Counted from the stretch's first letter, positions 11,215-20,959 are shown. The stretch is 64,000 nucleotides of DNA from Trissonchulus latispiculum (GCA_030248195.1 JASAND010018185.1:1-64000); one strand, 5' to 3'. Program-made: numbers and translations. Notes: a model not told the origin generated them from the letters alone.

Positions 11215-12155
11215 TAAAATTTTGGAGGATTTTTTGATAAATTGAAAATTTACGCCTAATCGTTTTCAAATCTCCATTCCTACTTACGCCTACTTCTTTT
11301 TGTCAAAACTCGCATTTCTACTTAAGCCTAAAGAATCTTTGCTCAAAACTTGGATTCCTACTTACGCCTAAAATTACAGTATCTACTTTCTTAATTTGTT
11401 CCTGAAGTTGTTTCAATTTTTCTTAGGATGGATTTGCCTTATCTGATCTAGATAGCAAATTTGCGACTAAAATTTTTTAAAGCACATCTTAAATGTTTTT
11501 AAATTTTAAAGTAAGGGTATGTTTTTCAGGATCAAGCGAACAATTCGGATGGTGGAGTTCGGTTTCTTGAAGCTAACTTCAGCACAACTTAACCAATTTG
11601 GCTCAAATTTGTATGCATGCTTTTCCACTGTTTTCTGATTGATTGGCAATAAAATTTTAAATTTTTAAGTATATATTTAAACTTTGAAGGGGGACCTTAT
11701 CTTAAGCTTACAACTTTAGCTTTTCTGAATTAAATAAACGCTGAACCGCAAAATTAACTGCAAATTGTACAGAAAACCTCTATGTACAATTTTTCAGCAA
11801 GATCGATTTTCGGTTCCCCTTGGCCTTTAAGGTTAGATTAATACACAGCTAACGAAAGACTGTTTGTCTAATGTTATATTGAATTTTAAATGAAGATTTT
11901 AAAATAGATCATTAATTCACGCATTACTTACATTGTGACATTGTATAACATCTATACGGTAAAGACATACAAGTAGACTACGGTAGAGCTTTCGTTTCAG
12001 GTGTAAGTAGGAATGTGAATTTTGCAAGGAAATATTTTCGGCATAAAGTAGGAATTTCAGTTTTGGTCTTTAGGCGTAAGTAGAATTTTGAGTTTTGTTA
12101 TCTCTAGGCGGAAACGTCAAACGTTAGGCGTAAATATAATAGGTGCAAGTAGTGT
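11215..12155. mobile_element. Foldback element with TACTTACGCCTA arrays, nested inverted-repeat core
   Basis: On the left (11250-11375) the motif CTACTTACGCCTA recurs three to four times; on the right (12000-12150) its reverse complement TAGGCGTAAGTAG recurs several times, so the flanks are inverted. The middle (about 11540-11850) resembles one diverged copy of the palindrome at 13815-14425: 'aacttaaccaatttggctcaaatttg', 'aattttaaatttttaag', 'gggggacc', 'aagcttacaactttagc' and 'ttcagc.agatcgattttcgg' occur in the same order. There is no ORF. Outer termini are not precisely defined. Confidence 0.6.
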
Positions 12156-13088
12156 ACACGTTACTGTTAAATATTATAAAAGGATTAAATTTACAATTAG
12201 GTACGATTTGCAAAATGAGCATATTTCATATGAGTTTCAAAGTGTCACGCTAGCATAGGAAGTACTATTTATAAGAATATTACCTTTGTAGTAGAACCTG
12301 TGCTCTGCGTTGCAATGCAAATAGCGTCCTTACATTGTCTGTCAGGTACATTTTGCGTGGCTGAGCAGTAGATCTCTCAGTCTAACTTTGTCAGTTTCTG
12401 TTTTATAGGTATGCTCCAACTTAATCAGTTTCTGTTGTTGATAGTTTCCCCTTATTTTATCTTGTAGGTAACTGTGTAAAATGATCATCAGCTGATAACA
12501 ACAAGGGATTGCATGTATAAACTGAAAAAGAAAAGGGAAATACCTAGAACCATTTTAACACGTTTCATGGTAAAGAGTATCCTCAAGTGGTGTCAAACAG
12601 ACTGCTCATATAGTCTGGTCTAGTCTAATCTTAACTGAATTTCGAGTTAAGAGAAAGCTAAACTACTGCTTCAATTTTAGTACATTGATTTTAGCATTGC
12701 AAGAGAGGGCATTGAACAGTATAATTTCCAGTTTTTTGGTTTACATAGATTAATCTGAGTGGAAAAAGTAGTACAGCAGCACAAAGCAATTTACTGAAAT
12801 CTATGATTTCTTTAAGAGTTTTAAACTCAATTTTTAAACTTTGACGAGCCTGGGTATCCCAAATCGGGCTGAATGAAAGAGCACCTTAAACGAACATGAA
12901 ACACGACAATGGATAGATCGTCAAAATTTATATAATAAATTAAGTCATTGAACAATCTGTGTTTCCTTTATCCGCCTTGCTGCGTGATAACCTTCACCTT
13001 GCTGTGGTATAGTAAGAAAGAGCACATTCCTCCAAACAGCTCCTGCCAATAAATCAAAAACATAAACATCAACCTGGTATCGGTTTTA
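12156..13088. other. Stretch without recognisable genes
   Basis: AT-rich single-copy-looking sequence. No exon with paired splice sites, no tRNA and no repeat unit was recognised. Confidence 0.35.
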
Positions 13089-13274
13089 TGGATTACTGAA
13101 AATTTTGGTATAGGTTTCATGGATTACGGCCCATTTGTGTTGCGGCGTCGTGGATTATGCGAGTTTTCTGTCTGAGCGCAGTGGATTACTGACTGAATTG
13201 TTCTGGTTGTTGTGGATTACTGTTGTATGTGGTTTGAGAGCTAAGGATTACTATCCAGATTAGGGTTGTTGTTT
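13089..13274 (+). repeat. Diverged minisatellite with exact 31-bp period
   Basis: The octamer TGGATTAC (last copy AGGATTAC, third TGGATTAT) starts at 13089, 13120, 13151, 13182, 13213 and 13244, always 31 bp apart. The 23 bp between copies are diverged but keep a G/T-rich pattern. A related 'ggtatcggttttatggattac' precedes the first unit. The period is not a multiple of three, so a protein repeat is unlikely. Confidence 0.75.
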
Positions 13275-13362
13275 TAGTGGCATATAAATTCTTTTGAGTA
13301 ATTTGTTGAAGATAAATTCTTTAGTTAAAAAATTAAATGAAGGCTTCGACTTAGGCATTGGA

Positions 13363-13560
13363 TTAGGCTAGGCTTTGGCTTAGCCTTAGGCTTAGGCTTA
13401 GGCTTAGGCTTAGTCTCATTGCTGACACTATTTTACTCTATTTGCATATAATTAACTTATACGCGTTAGGGTGACGGTCACCACTGTCTTTGAATAAAAT
13501 TTGGCTTAGATTTGGGCTTAGGCTTGGGCTTAGGCTTAGGCTTACGATCAGTGTTAGGCC
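13363..13560 (+). repeat. Interstitial TTAGGC arrays
   Basis: Two blocks (about 13363-13417 and 13500-13547) consist of TTAGGC hexamers with variants TTTGGC and TTGGGC, separated by 80 bp of ordinary sequence. The motif equals the nematode telomere repeat and extends the arthropod TTAGG by one base, but the arrays are short, internal and degenerate. Confidence 0.8.
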
Positions 13561-13814
13561 TTAGTTTAGTATTAGTTTAGTTAGCTTAATTTAGTTTCGG
13601 TGGTTTAGTATTCGGGTCTTTCCCATGCGTTTCATGTCAGCTTTTAATTTGAGACAGTTCCCTACGTCACGTTGTGACGTCATATTGTCAGTACTGTCGG
13701 TTTAGGTGGTATATATACAGTTTTATCGAAATTTTGTACTAGTCGTCATGGATTACTTACTTCAAAAAGTGGCAACTAAAGTAGACAGACAAAAGACACA
13801 CACTATTGTAACTA

Positions 13815-14425
13815 GACAATTTGGCGATACTAAGGCAGACGCACACCTGAGCGTAACTTTCGAAAAACTTAACCGATTTAGTTCAAATTTGGCACGGATG
13901 CAATTGAACGCATTTCTGATCGACCGGCAGCAAAATTTTAAAATTTTAAAAATTTTAAATTTTTAAGTTTTCCAAGGGGGACCAAAGGGAACCAAAAAAT
14001 TTTTTGTCTCCGATTTCGCTGAAAAGTTGCATATAGGAGTTGTCTGGATTGCTTAACACGAATCTGAAAACCGTTTTTGGATCCGGCTTTTCGTTAGTTA
14101 GAAATAAGCTAAAGTTGTAAGCTTAGCGTTTAAGCTTATATTTAGCTAACGAAAAGCTGGATCGAAAAACGGTTTTCAGATTCGTGTTCAGCGACCAAGA
14201 TAACCCCTATACGCAACTTTTCAGCGAAATCGGAGACAAAAATTTTTTGGTTCCCCGTCCCCCCTTGGAAAACTAAAAAACTTAAAATTCTTAAAATTTT
14301 AAAATTTTGCTGCAGATCTATCAGAAATGTGCACAAATGCATCCATACCAAATTTGAACTAAATCAGTTAAGTTTTGCGAAAGTTACGCTCAGGTGTGTG
14401 TATGCCTTAGTATCGCCGACAATTT
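13815..14425. mobile_element. Near-perfect 0.6-kb palindrome (foldback element)
   Basis: Arms 13815-14110 and 14125-14425 are inverted copies. Left-arm landmarks such as 'ggcgatactaaggca', 'acctgagcgtaactttcg', 'tctccgatttcgctgaaaagttgc' and 'gaatctgaaaaccgttttt' all recur reversed on the right. The centre is AAGCTTAG..TTTAAGCTTA. Fragments of open frame across it are artefacts of the symmetry. Diverged relatives are at 11540-11850 and 36060-36600. Confidence 0.9.
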
Positions 14426-15493
14426 CATTCCTTTTAATTAATAATCCTTGAATGCAAAACCCCATAAACGGTCAAAACAATGTCTTTTTTGCATTTAAAC
14501 ATTTTTTCTTTTAGCAATTCGCATTTTCTCTTTTATTTCAATATTCCGAAGAAGCTTTTGAAATCTGTACAATTTGTTTTGATTTTTATTTTTTATATTA
14601 CGTATACTATGAGAAGAGTTAAGAAAGAGCTATTATCTCGAAATCAAGTACAGTCGTTGGCGCTTATTGTTCCACTTTTCCATAGCTCAATCCTTGTGAT
14701 TCTTGAGATTATGTACCCAAATTTAACACGTCACACCCTAAACAAATTAAATTTACACACATCCGCGATTTTAGCATTTCGATATCTCGAACAGTTGCAT
14801 ATCTGAGCTGAGCATGTCTGAACTATTTAACAACACAGCATAAGAAGTCGTTCTTCTAGTTTTCTACGTACATGTTTAGTTACCATTACTTGTCCAGCAT
14901 TTGCAGTAACTCACATTTGCTTTGCCTGTGCTCTACATTTTCGTATTTAAACTTTTGGGAAGCTCCGGGAGATTGGCTTTTGTTGTTGTCTTGCTCTACA
15001 ACTCCTTTATGTAATAAATACAGTAGCTGTTCCTACATGTCATTCTATCATTTTATTGGTTTCCAATTAGGGTAGCCATCCTACGAAATATGAAGCCAGC
15101 AATGTACGAAAGCAATAAAAGAAACTGAAGAATGTTGCTTTTGAAATAATTTTCTTGAGCACAAAAGCTGAAAAGGCCCTGTTTACAAACGGTACATTAT
15201 TAATGAAAAGTGTTCATTACTGCTTGTGGGTCAATTAGGGCTCGACAAACATGCCCACCACAAAATGGGGTCGCGCGCAGGCTGTTCCCCCTTGAAATGG
15301 GAGGGAACGTTTGATAAATTAAAATTAATAGCTTGTGTTAATTTTGTAATATACCAATTCTGCGTCCGCACTACAACAATATCATACCTAATTAATAACT
15401 AACTAATTAAAATTTATATTAATGCTTCCACTTGTTTTAGCAGACAGAATTTGTTCAAGTTCACCCTTTACCAGATTTTTTGTTTATTTGCAG
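14426..15493. other. Intergenic region 5' of the neuropeptide gene
   Basis: Frames at 14480-14806 and 14872-15075 are open but rich in Phe, Leu, Ile and Ser as expected from AT-rich noise, and lack splice context. The segment 'tgtttatttgcag' ending at 15493 is a good 3' splice site and may open the exon that carries the neuropeptide start codon. Core promoter not identified. Confidence 0.35.
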
Positions 15494-15590
15494 GCTGCGC
15501 CTCGGCAGACACTGTTAACTATTTGTGAGGTCAAATTCCAGGATTCCACCTTTTTATTAGAGGTTGTTGGTTGAGTGTTTCGTTTTTGCA

Positions 15591-16118
15591 ATGGCCCAAT
15601 TTTGCCTTATTCTGTTGGTGTCCGCTTTAGTTGGAGTTTCAGTTGCAGCTAAATCTGATAAAGGAATTTCCTCTGATCCATCCTACAAACGATCGTGGCA
15701 GGAGGCAAGTCGACTTTGGGGTAAGCGGGCCTTACAGGGTGCTGGCACTTACTGGAGTAACAACTGGTTCGGCAAAAGGGACCAACCGACTAAATCTGAA
15801 TACAATGTGCGAGCCAAGCGAGCGTCCTGGCAGGAAGGTAATGGTATGTGGGGTAAGCGGGCACGAGCGCTACCTTCCTTTGTGATGCCAGGATACAATC
15901 AAGAGGTACCCGCTGCCACATCCTACAAACGCTGGCAACATAGCATGGGTATGTGGGGAAAGCGTTCGGATCTCATGGATTCGGACTACGCCAAACGCTG
16001 GCAAGAAGCCAACGGCATGTGGGGCAAAAGAAGCCTAAGTGACTTTTACTATCAGAAGCTGCAGGAATCACCGGAGAACAAACGCCAGTGGCAACATGCT
16101 AACGGAGTTTGGGGTTAA
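15591..16118 (+). CDS. MIP: Myoinhibitory peptide / allatostatin-B (W(X6)W-amide) precursor
   Basis: The 175-residue prepropeptide starts at ATG 15591 with a typical signal sequence (AQFCLILLVSALVGVSVAA). Dibasic KR sites, with a preceding Gly as amide donor, release SWQEASRLW-amide, ALQGAGTYWSNNWF-amide, ASWQEGNGMW-amide, WQHSMGMW-amide, WQEANGMW-amide and QWQHANGVW-amide. Five have two Trp exactly six residues apart, the MIP/AST-B hallmark; the second is atypical (W-SNN-WF). Acidic spacers end in KR. The last peptide ends at Gly and then the stop codon, with no dibasic site, so amidation needs no carboxypeptidase trimming. A splice acceptor at 15492-15493 suggests a 5'UTR intron, and AATAAA at 16313 may end the transcript. 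In arthropods MIPs inhibit gut and other visceral muscle and signal through the sex-peptide/MIP receptor. The codon run is intact. Confidence 0.93.
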   Translation: MAQFCLILLVSALVGVSVAAKSDKGISSDPSYKRSWQEASRLWGKRALQGAGTYWSNNWFGKRDQPTKSEYNVRAKRASWQEGNGMWGKRARALPSFVMPGYNQEVPAATSYKRWQHSMGMWGKRSDLMDSDYAKRWQEANGMWGKRSLSDFYYQKLQESPENKRQWQHANGVWG

Positions 16119-16312
16119 CTTTCATGGCCATGCATTCATAATTGTGTAAATTACTAGGTTGTGAATTATATATAGCTTCGTTATGTACTGTCTAAGCTTC
16201 TATTTTTCGTGACTGTGACATACTACAATTAAAGACGGGCACGTTGCCAAGTCACTATTTGAATTTTGAATATTGAATGTTGTTGAAAAATTTGGCAATT
16301 CCGTTATAAAAC

Positions 16313-16318
16313 AATAAA
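16313..16318 (+). promoter_or_regulatory. Candidate polyadenylation signal of the neuropeptide gene
   Basis: AATAAA lies 195 bp after the stop codon in AT-rich sequence. It is the first canonical signal on this strand downstream of the gene. Confidence 0.4.
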
Positions 16319-16503
16319 TTTACCTTTCAGTTAAACATTAATATACATAAAATCAGAAACAATGCTGCTTGCATTGGCATTCAGTCGTACATGTCATACT
16401 TAACTTGGCTATGCCCAGGCAGATCTGAAACTTTTAAATCCGATTTATGATTTTGATGTAATCACCTAAGACCAACAAAGTGACAAAGGCTTATCTTTTG
16501 TTG

Positions 16504-17688
16504 TCAGAAAAAGATTTCAATCTTTTGCCACATCTGCACAACATGTTCAACCACGAAGCAATAAACAGAAAAAGCAAATCCCGCTCCTAAGATCCAACAG
16601 TATTCCGATACCTGCATCAGGGCACCAAATGGTGCTGGGTTAAACTCAACTGGGTGATAGTTAGCCATGTAATCCAGATTGAGTTTTCGCTGTATCACAG
16701 GAATAACTCTGCTTATAATCAGTTGGCTAAATACTTTAGCATATTTCGACCCTTTTGGGAAAATATATCCTCCCATGACATATGGGAACAAGTTTAACTT
16801 AATTTCTCTTAGGTAACAACGATGAACAAATTGGTTAATTTCTTGCTCAATTAAAGCAAGTCTAGGATGGCTCAACATATGCTCACAAACGTCCTCAAGA
16901 GTATTAACTATGACTGGTGGGTATTTCAGCAAGGCTGCTTTCAGTAACTGAATATCCAGTCTTCTGCGATTCTGTAAAATTGAATCCACAAAGTCTTTTT
17001 GTGATGTGTAAATGATAAGTTTATATTTCTGTCGATCCACCAAATCCGCCAATTCAGTTACGCTTTCGAATGGTGGATCATTGATGCCCAACAAGGAGAG
17101 CATGTCCGAAACTTTTCCGTCATAAAAATTCATAGTAAAAAAGATGCTGAGAGCTGGAACAGAGTACAAACAAAGTCTGCAAATTCTGACCGTTTTCAGG
17201 TGTTGAACAGTGAAACGCTTCAGGATAATAGGCTCTACTATTGATAAAATGATTAGGTAACCAAACGCACACCCAATCAGCCATTTGATAGTGGAAGAGA
17301 ATAGAATTGGCATCAACATCAACTTATCGTGCACTTCACCCTTCAGTTGTGAAGCATCAGCTTGCAGAACGTAGACATTGGTTGCAGAAAAATGAAGGGG
17401 ATAGGAGTAGTCCAACAGCTTGTACCGATCGTAGTTCATGAGGCAGAATTTAGCCTCCGTCTGAACGGTGCCGGATCGAATACCACCAAATAAGCCTGTG
17501 CTATTCGCTAAATCGCCCTGGGAAGTAAATCCGATATATACTGGTTTTAAACAAATTGAAGTCAAAATCTCATGCAACAACGGTATGTTCCCGAACAAAC
17601 ATCGATGAAATAAGACGGGTACCTCACACTCATGCGGTAAAATACCCTTTACATACCCAATATTAATTACTGAATGATTTGAACACAT
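16504..17688 (-). CDS. Divergent ionotropic receptor (IR)-like protein
   Basis: From ATG 17688 the protein has 394 residues. Residues 50-115 resemble the S1 lobe (GFTSQGDLANSTGLFGGI, then NYDRYKLLDYSYPLHFSATNVYVL, the 'R...DFS.P' element in altered form). Residues 134-156 form M1; 171-200 form the segment corresponding to M2/M3. S2 follows with PPFESVTELADLVDRQKYKLIIYTS (206-230), and M4 spans 363-383. This order is typical of arthropod IRs, ligand-gated cation channels of chemosensory neurons. The pore segment between M1 and M3 is short and the glutamate-contact residues are not evident, as in divergent, ligand-tuned IRs. The frame is open to a TGA about 12 codons further 5', without another ATG; an upstream exon with the amino-terminal domain may exist but was not found. 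IRs of 500-700 residues are usual, so the model is probably N-terminally incomplete. Confidence 0.75.
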   Translation of the reverse strand: MCSNHSVINIGYVKGILPHECEVPVLFHRCLFGNIPLLHEILTSICLKPVYIGFTSQGDLANSTGLFGGIRSGTVQTEAKFCLMNYDRYKLLDYSYPLHFSATNVYVLQADASQLKGEVHDKLMLMPILFSSTIKWLIGCAFGYLIILSIVEPIILKRFTVQHLKTVRICRLCLYSVPALSIFFTMNFYDGKVSDMLSLLGINDPPFESVTELADLVDRQKYKLIIYTSQKDFVDSILQNRRRLDIQLLKAALLKYPPVIVNTLEDVCEHMLSHPRLALIEQEINQFVHRCYLREIKLNLFPYVMGGYIFPKGSKYAKVFSQLIISRVIPVIQRKLNLDYMANYHPVEFNPAPFGALMQVSEYCWILGAGFAFSVYCFVVEHVVQMWQKIEIFF

Positions 17689-18127
17689 GGTTTTCACCCA
17701 GCAGTGGTTGCCCTTTTCCAACTCTCACACGGCAGCCCATTAAGTGATTAAAGTAACCTGAAACGACGTTACTTATTTTGTTTCACGTTACATGCTACTA
17801 AAATCTTTCCACAATCTTCCAGCTCCAAGTTTTCTTTCCCTCAATTTATGCTTTAAAATTGGCTGTTTGAAATCTAAGACTGCCTTCATCAAGCGTTCGT
17901 GCACAGAAAACCTCAATTCCTACTGAGCTTACTTTAGAAAGATACACAGAAAGATGAAACTGTAGCAATAGAACTGTCGATTGACGATCTCCTATATTGA
18001 ATAGACACTTAAAATTTACTCATATCTTGCAACTGTTACATAAAATAACTTCTCACAAGAGAATTCGACAAATTTGAAACTCGGCTTGCAACGATTTCTT
18101 ATACATTATGTCCGATAATATATTTAT

Positions 18128-18292
18128 TCATTCGTGTTTTGGTTTTACAAGCTGCCAGTGGTTATGTGCATCCATTTGTGCTATTACAAAATTATCAAAA
18201 TCTAAGAGACAATATCCAGTAAAAGGCTGTCCCTGGAGATACGAAAGGCGATCTTCAATTTGCTGTCTTAAATTAGCACCGCCTGGTCGTTC
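18128..18292 (-). CDS. Terminal exon of an unrecognised gene
   Basis: On the minus strand a CACTAG acceptor, preceded by a TTTACTAAG branch-point-like sequence, opens an exon at 18292. It codes for 54 residues (ERPGGANLRQQIEDRLSYL.. FTGYCLLDFDNFVIAQMDAH.. LVKPKHE) and ends in TGA at 18128, directly followed by AATAAATA. The composition and terminator-plus-polyA layout look like a genuine last exon. The protein family is not recognised. Preceding exons should lie at higher coordinates on the minus strand; the micropeptide ORF at 18394-18570 ends in its own stop and does not join it in frame. Confidence 0.5.
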   Translation of the reverse strand, partial: ERPGGANLRQQIEDRLSYLQGQPFTGYCLLDFDNFVIAQMDAHNHWQLVKPKHE

Positions 18293-18393
18293 CTAGTGAA
18301 TTTGTGCAAACATCTTAGTAAACATCAAGATTACTGTCTAAAGTTCAAATTCAAATTCAACAGAAATGCATCCGCTGTTTCTCAATTTCTAAT

Positions 18394-18570
18394 TTAACCG
18401 GCAAACTGGGCGGTCTTCAGCATCATCCACAGCATGAACAGCAAAACCATCAGGATGGCAAAGTTTATGAACAGGCTTAAAGAGTTGTTTGTTACTTTCA
18501 ACTCTAATTTAGTAGAATCCGCTTCCTTATGTGGACTTCTGCCGTAGTGTTGTCGCTGATACTTATCCAT
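18394..18570 (-). CDS. Phospholamban/sarcolamban-like micropeptide, 58 residues
   Basis: An intact minus-strand ORF starts with ATG at 18570 in good context (GGT ATG G) and ends at TAA 18394. It encodes a basic, soluble N-terminus (MDKYQRQHYGRSPHKEAD), a linker (TKLELKVTNN) and one transmembrane helix beginning LSLFINFAILMVLLFMLW with a short tail (KTAQFAG). The LFINF start of the helix and the Leu/Ile/Met-rich register match phospholamban, sarcolipin and arthropod sarcolamban, single-pass regulators that bind the SERCA calcium pump in sarcoplasmic reticulum. The N-terminal M(D/E)K.Q is also reminiscent of phospholamban; the RRxST phosphorylation motif is absent, with GRS the nearest site. 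Length (58) is near phospholamban (52) and longer than fly sarcolambans (28-29). A TATA-like CTTATATAC lies about 30 bp upstream. Assignment by motif only. Confidence 0.65.
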   Translation of the reverse strand: MDKYQRQHYGRSPHKEADSTKLELKVTNNSLSLFINFAILMVLLFMLWMMLKTAQFAG

Positions 18571-18959
18571 ACCAATTTCAAGATAGAAATCGAACTAGGT
18601 ATATAAGGCGTTTTCAATATGATTTCTGACTGGTGCAATAGATCTGATAGAAACTAAAATACATTACCAAATATACATTACAGCAATTATATAGACTTAG
18701 CTCAAATAAGTCCAAGCGTACCGTACACACAGTGGCAGGCTGGAGTGAACTTATCGTGTGACCTTTTGGCTCCGGGTACTCTTGATGGTACTGAATCCCA
18801 GGAATGGTTGCTTTTCTGCCTGGAACTCAGTGCCCTTATCTTATCAATCAGCGGATTATGGTTCTTTAGCGCAGCTGTTCCCAGTAAGGAAGGACCAGCA
18901 ATGTTTCTGAGCTATGTTTCTGAGCTGAACTGTGTTTCTCGCTCAGGGAAGCAATGTAG

Positions 18960-19046
18960 CGTCATTACGGCAAAGGCAGGGTTCGAATATCGGACCATTC
19001 GATCATAAGCTGACCGCATTAACCATTCCGCTACACGGTCACAAAT
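18960..19046 (-). repeat. tRNA-derived SINE head
   Basis: The minus strand reads GACCGTGTAGCGGAATGG (A-box-like) and later a T-arm-like GATATTCGAACCCTG, with an intervening anticodon-arm-like stretch. The cloverleaf is imperfect. The sequence upstream on the plus strand (18740-18960) may be the SINE body. Confidence 0.5.
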
Positions 19047-19273
19047 GGTTTCTCATCATTGTATAGTATAGTCAAATGTAAAGAATTTCTTTTTACCAAA
19101 GTAATTTTGCAAGCCATCAAACTTGCCCAACGTCTAAATTGCTGCTAAACCGTCACTACTGAAACTCAACTAAAGTAGTTGTTGCTGCAAGCGACTATTT
19201 TGGACTAAATATTATGTTATGACAAGAGTCAACGTTATGTTAGCTGTTATAACAGTCGTAACAAGTCAGACTA

Positions 19274-19534
19274 CTAAGCGTTTATAGAGGTAGTCGAATG
19301 AGCTACAGTTTGGCTGATGTTGGTCAAAGGAACGTTCGTTAGTGCCTTGAATGGTTGATTTCCTATAGATGCAATTTGCGAAAACGCATTATCTATATCT
19401 GCCACGATTACAACTTTAGGCTTACGGAATAGCAACAAATGACCAACCAAATTCTTGAGGCAATCCTCTCCGATATTTGTCCCAGTTGGGGAGGGGCGAG
19501 TCATCAAAAGAAAATCAGATTGCAGTATTCCCAT
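19274..19534 (-). pseudogene. BEL/Pao-type reverse transcriptase fragment
   Basis: The minus-strand frame includes GEDCLKNLVGHLLLFRKPKV followed by VIVADIDNAFSQIA, matching the 'LL.FR...+..ADI+.AF.QI' region (the first catalytic Asp) of BEL/Pao reverse transcriptases. The frame ends soon afterwards in unrelated sequence. It is a short, isolated relic. Confidence 0.55.
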
Positions 19535-19851
19535 CCCCGTATGGTAGATATGGGCTGCAGCGTAGATGATTACTGTAGTCGCAGCTCATTTCCCGTTTGA
19601 GGGAGGTCCCCAGCGCCCAACCAACAGCATCTAAACTCAGCCTGTTTGGGCGACCCCTCCTCCAAACAGATGGGGACCAGTTTTAGCGACGACCCCCACC
19701 AGAAGAGGAGAGCATTTGCGTTGTAGAACCGATCGACCGCCCCCAACAGGAGGAACGTTTGCGTATTGTGGTCGGAGCACCGATAAGCGATGCAATGAAG
19801 AAAAGTCCTCTAGTAGCTTACTCTTCTTAATAATAATGAAATTATGCACTG
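19535..19851. mobile_element. CCAAACGGGG-type MITE, decayed copy
   Basis: The right half keeps 'gtttgcgtattgtggtcggagcaccg', 'cctctagtagcttactcttctt' and a terminal 'aattatgcactg', as in the intact copies at 33456-34111 and 37721-38439. The left half is degenerate and the left terminus uncertain. Confidence 0.55.
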
Positions 19852-20651
19852 TCGGGGATGTGGTAACTCGATTAATGAGACAGCTTTGATCGTCAACTGG
19901 AACAGCATTGTCGCCTTTGTTCCGCAGTTGATACTGAGCCTCTAAAATTTATTACAATAAAGCACAAAATGTTCTTCGTGCCGTCGAACAACGACTGGCC
20001 AGATCTTATTTGTATCAAATTTTCAAATGACTATCGGGTAGGATTGTTGGCTGAACTTTGTCAAAGGGGTTGGCCAGCGGCCTGACATCATAAAGAAGAG
20101 CCAAACCGGCTTAGCTGGCCGGCCGATTGAACCAGGTCAATACGTGAAAGGATCTATTTGATCCAATTATACAATCCAATCCAATACATATATACTGTAC
20201 TGATATTTCAATACAATCATTTTGTGCTATAACTTTTGCTAAATATATAAACCAAAAATAGTGCTAAACTTGTATCGACCGGTCGGCCTCTTTCCATCAA
20301 CCGACGTCAGTCTGTCGGGTTTCCAAATCTCTTGCCGGTCGAACACAAACAACGTCCGGTCAACAACACTACTGTTATGACCTTATTTTTTAACAAATCT
20401 TGAAGTATCACTTCCCCATTTAGCAAATGTGGCTAAGAAAGAAGAAGCAAAAACAAATGACGGTTTGTCCAAATTATAAACCAAATTGAACTGAATTGAA
20501 CAAACATTCGTGAACATAGTAAAATTTCAATCTATAAAGATAGACAGCGTCAAAAATTAGGGTTAAAGTTCCTCGGCCACCTGAAATTGTCTGGTACTTG
20601 GCCATCCGGGTCAGGTAGTTTTTTCAATACCCGCATAGAGCTTCGGCTAAT
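19852..20651. other. Stretch without recognisable genes
   Basis: Low-information AT-rich sequence with a few GGCC-type blocks (20080-20130, 20280-20360: 'ggccagcggcc', 'ggccggccg', 'ccggtcggcc') that may be a decayed GC-motif MITE. No gene supported. Confidence 0.3.
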
Positions 20652-20959
20652 CAAAAGTCCGTGATTTTTTCTATATATTAGAAGCAGAGTAACTCACTAG
20701 AGGGCTCCTCTTCTTGGCAGCGGTGCTCCGACCACAATACGCAAATGTTCCCCGGTTTGGGGGGGGCAGCAGCAAGTAGTCCTCGTTTGGAGGGGGGTAG
20801 CCAAAATTGGTCCTTTGGGGGGATCGATGAAAGAGGTCCCCCGTTTGGGTGGGGGGTAGCTCAAAAGAAGAGGAGCCCTCTAGTGGCTTACTCTTCTTCT
20901 TAATAATGCAATTATTGCAATTGCAATGTGCAATGTGCATGTGCAATTATACACTCTTG
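20652..20959. mobile_element. CCAAACGGGG-type MITE, short copy
   Basis: Left end CAAAAGTCCGTGATT, right end AATTATACACTCTTG. Subterminal 'cactagagggctcctcttctt' and its inverse 'aagaagaggagccctctagtg' are present, as are 'gcggtgctccgaccacaatacgc' and GTTTGGGGGG motifs. It is an internally deleted relative of the 33456-34111 element. No target duplication is visible. Confidence 0.75.

Noticed and set aside
13089..13274. CRISPR-like array
   Set aside because: Repeats are only 8 bp with decayed spacers related to each other, in a eukaryotic context; it is a minisatellite.
13363..13560. True telomere or nematode contamination
   Set aside because: Arrays are short, internal and degenerate, and the neighbouring genes look arthropod.
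14480..14806. 108-codon frame rich in Phe, Leu and Ile
   Set aside because: AT-rich sequence, no domain, no splice or promoter context; expected by chance.
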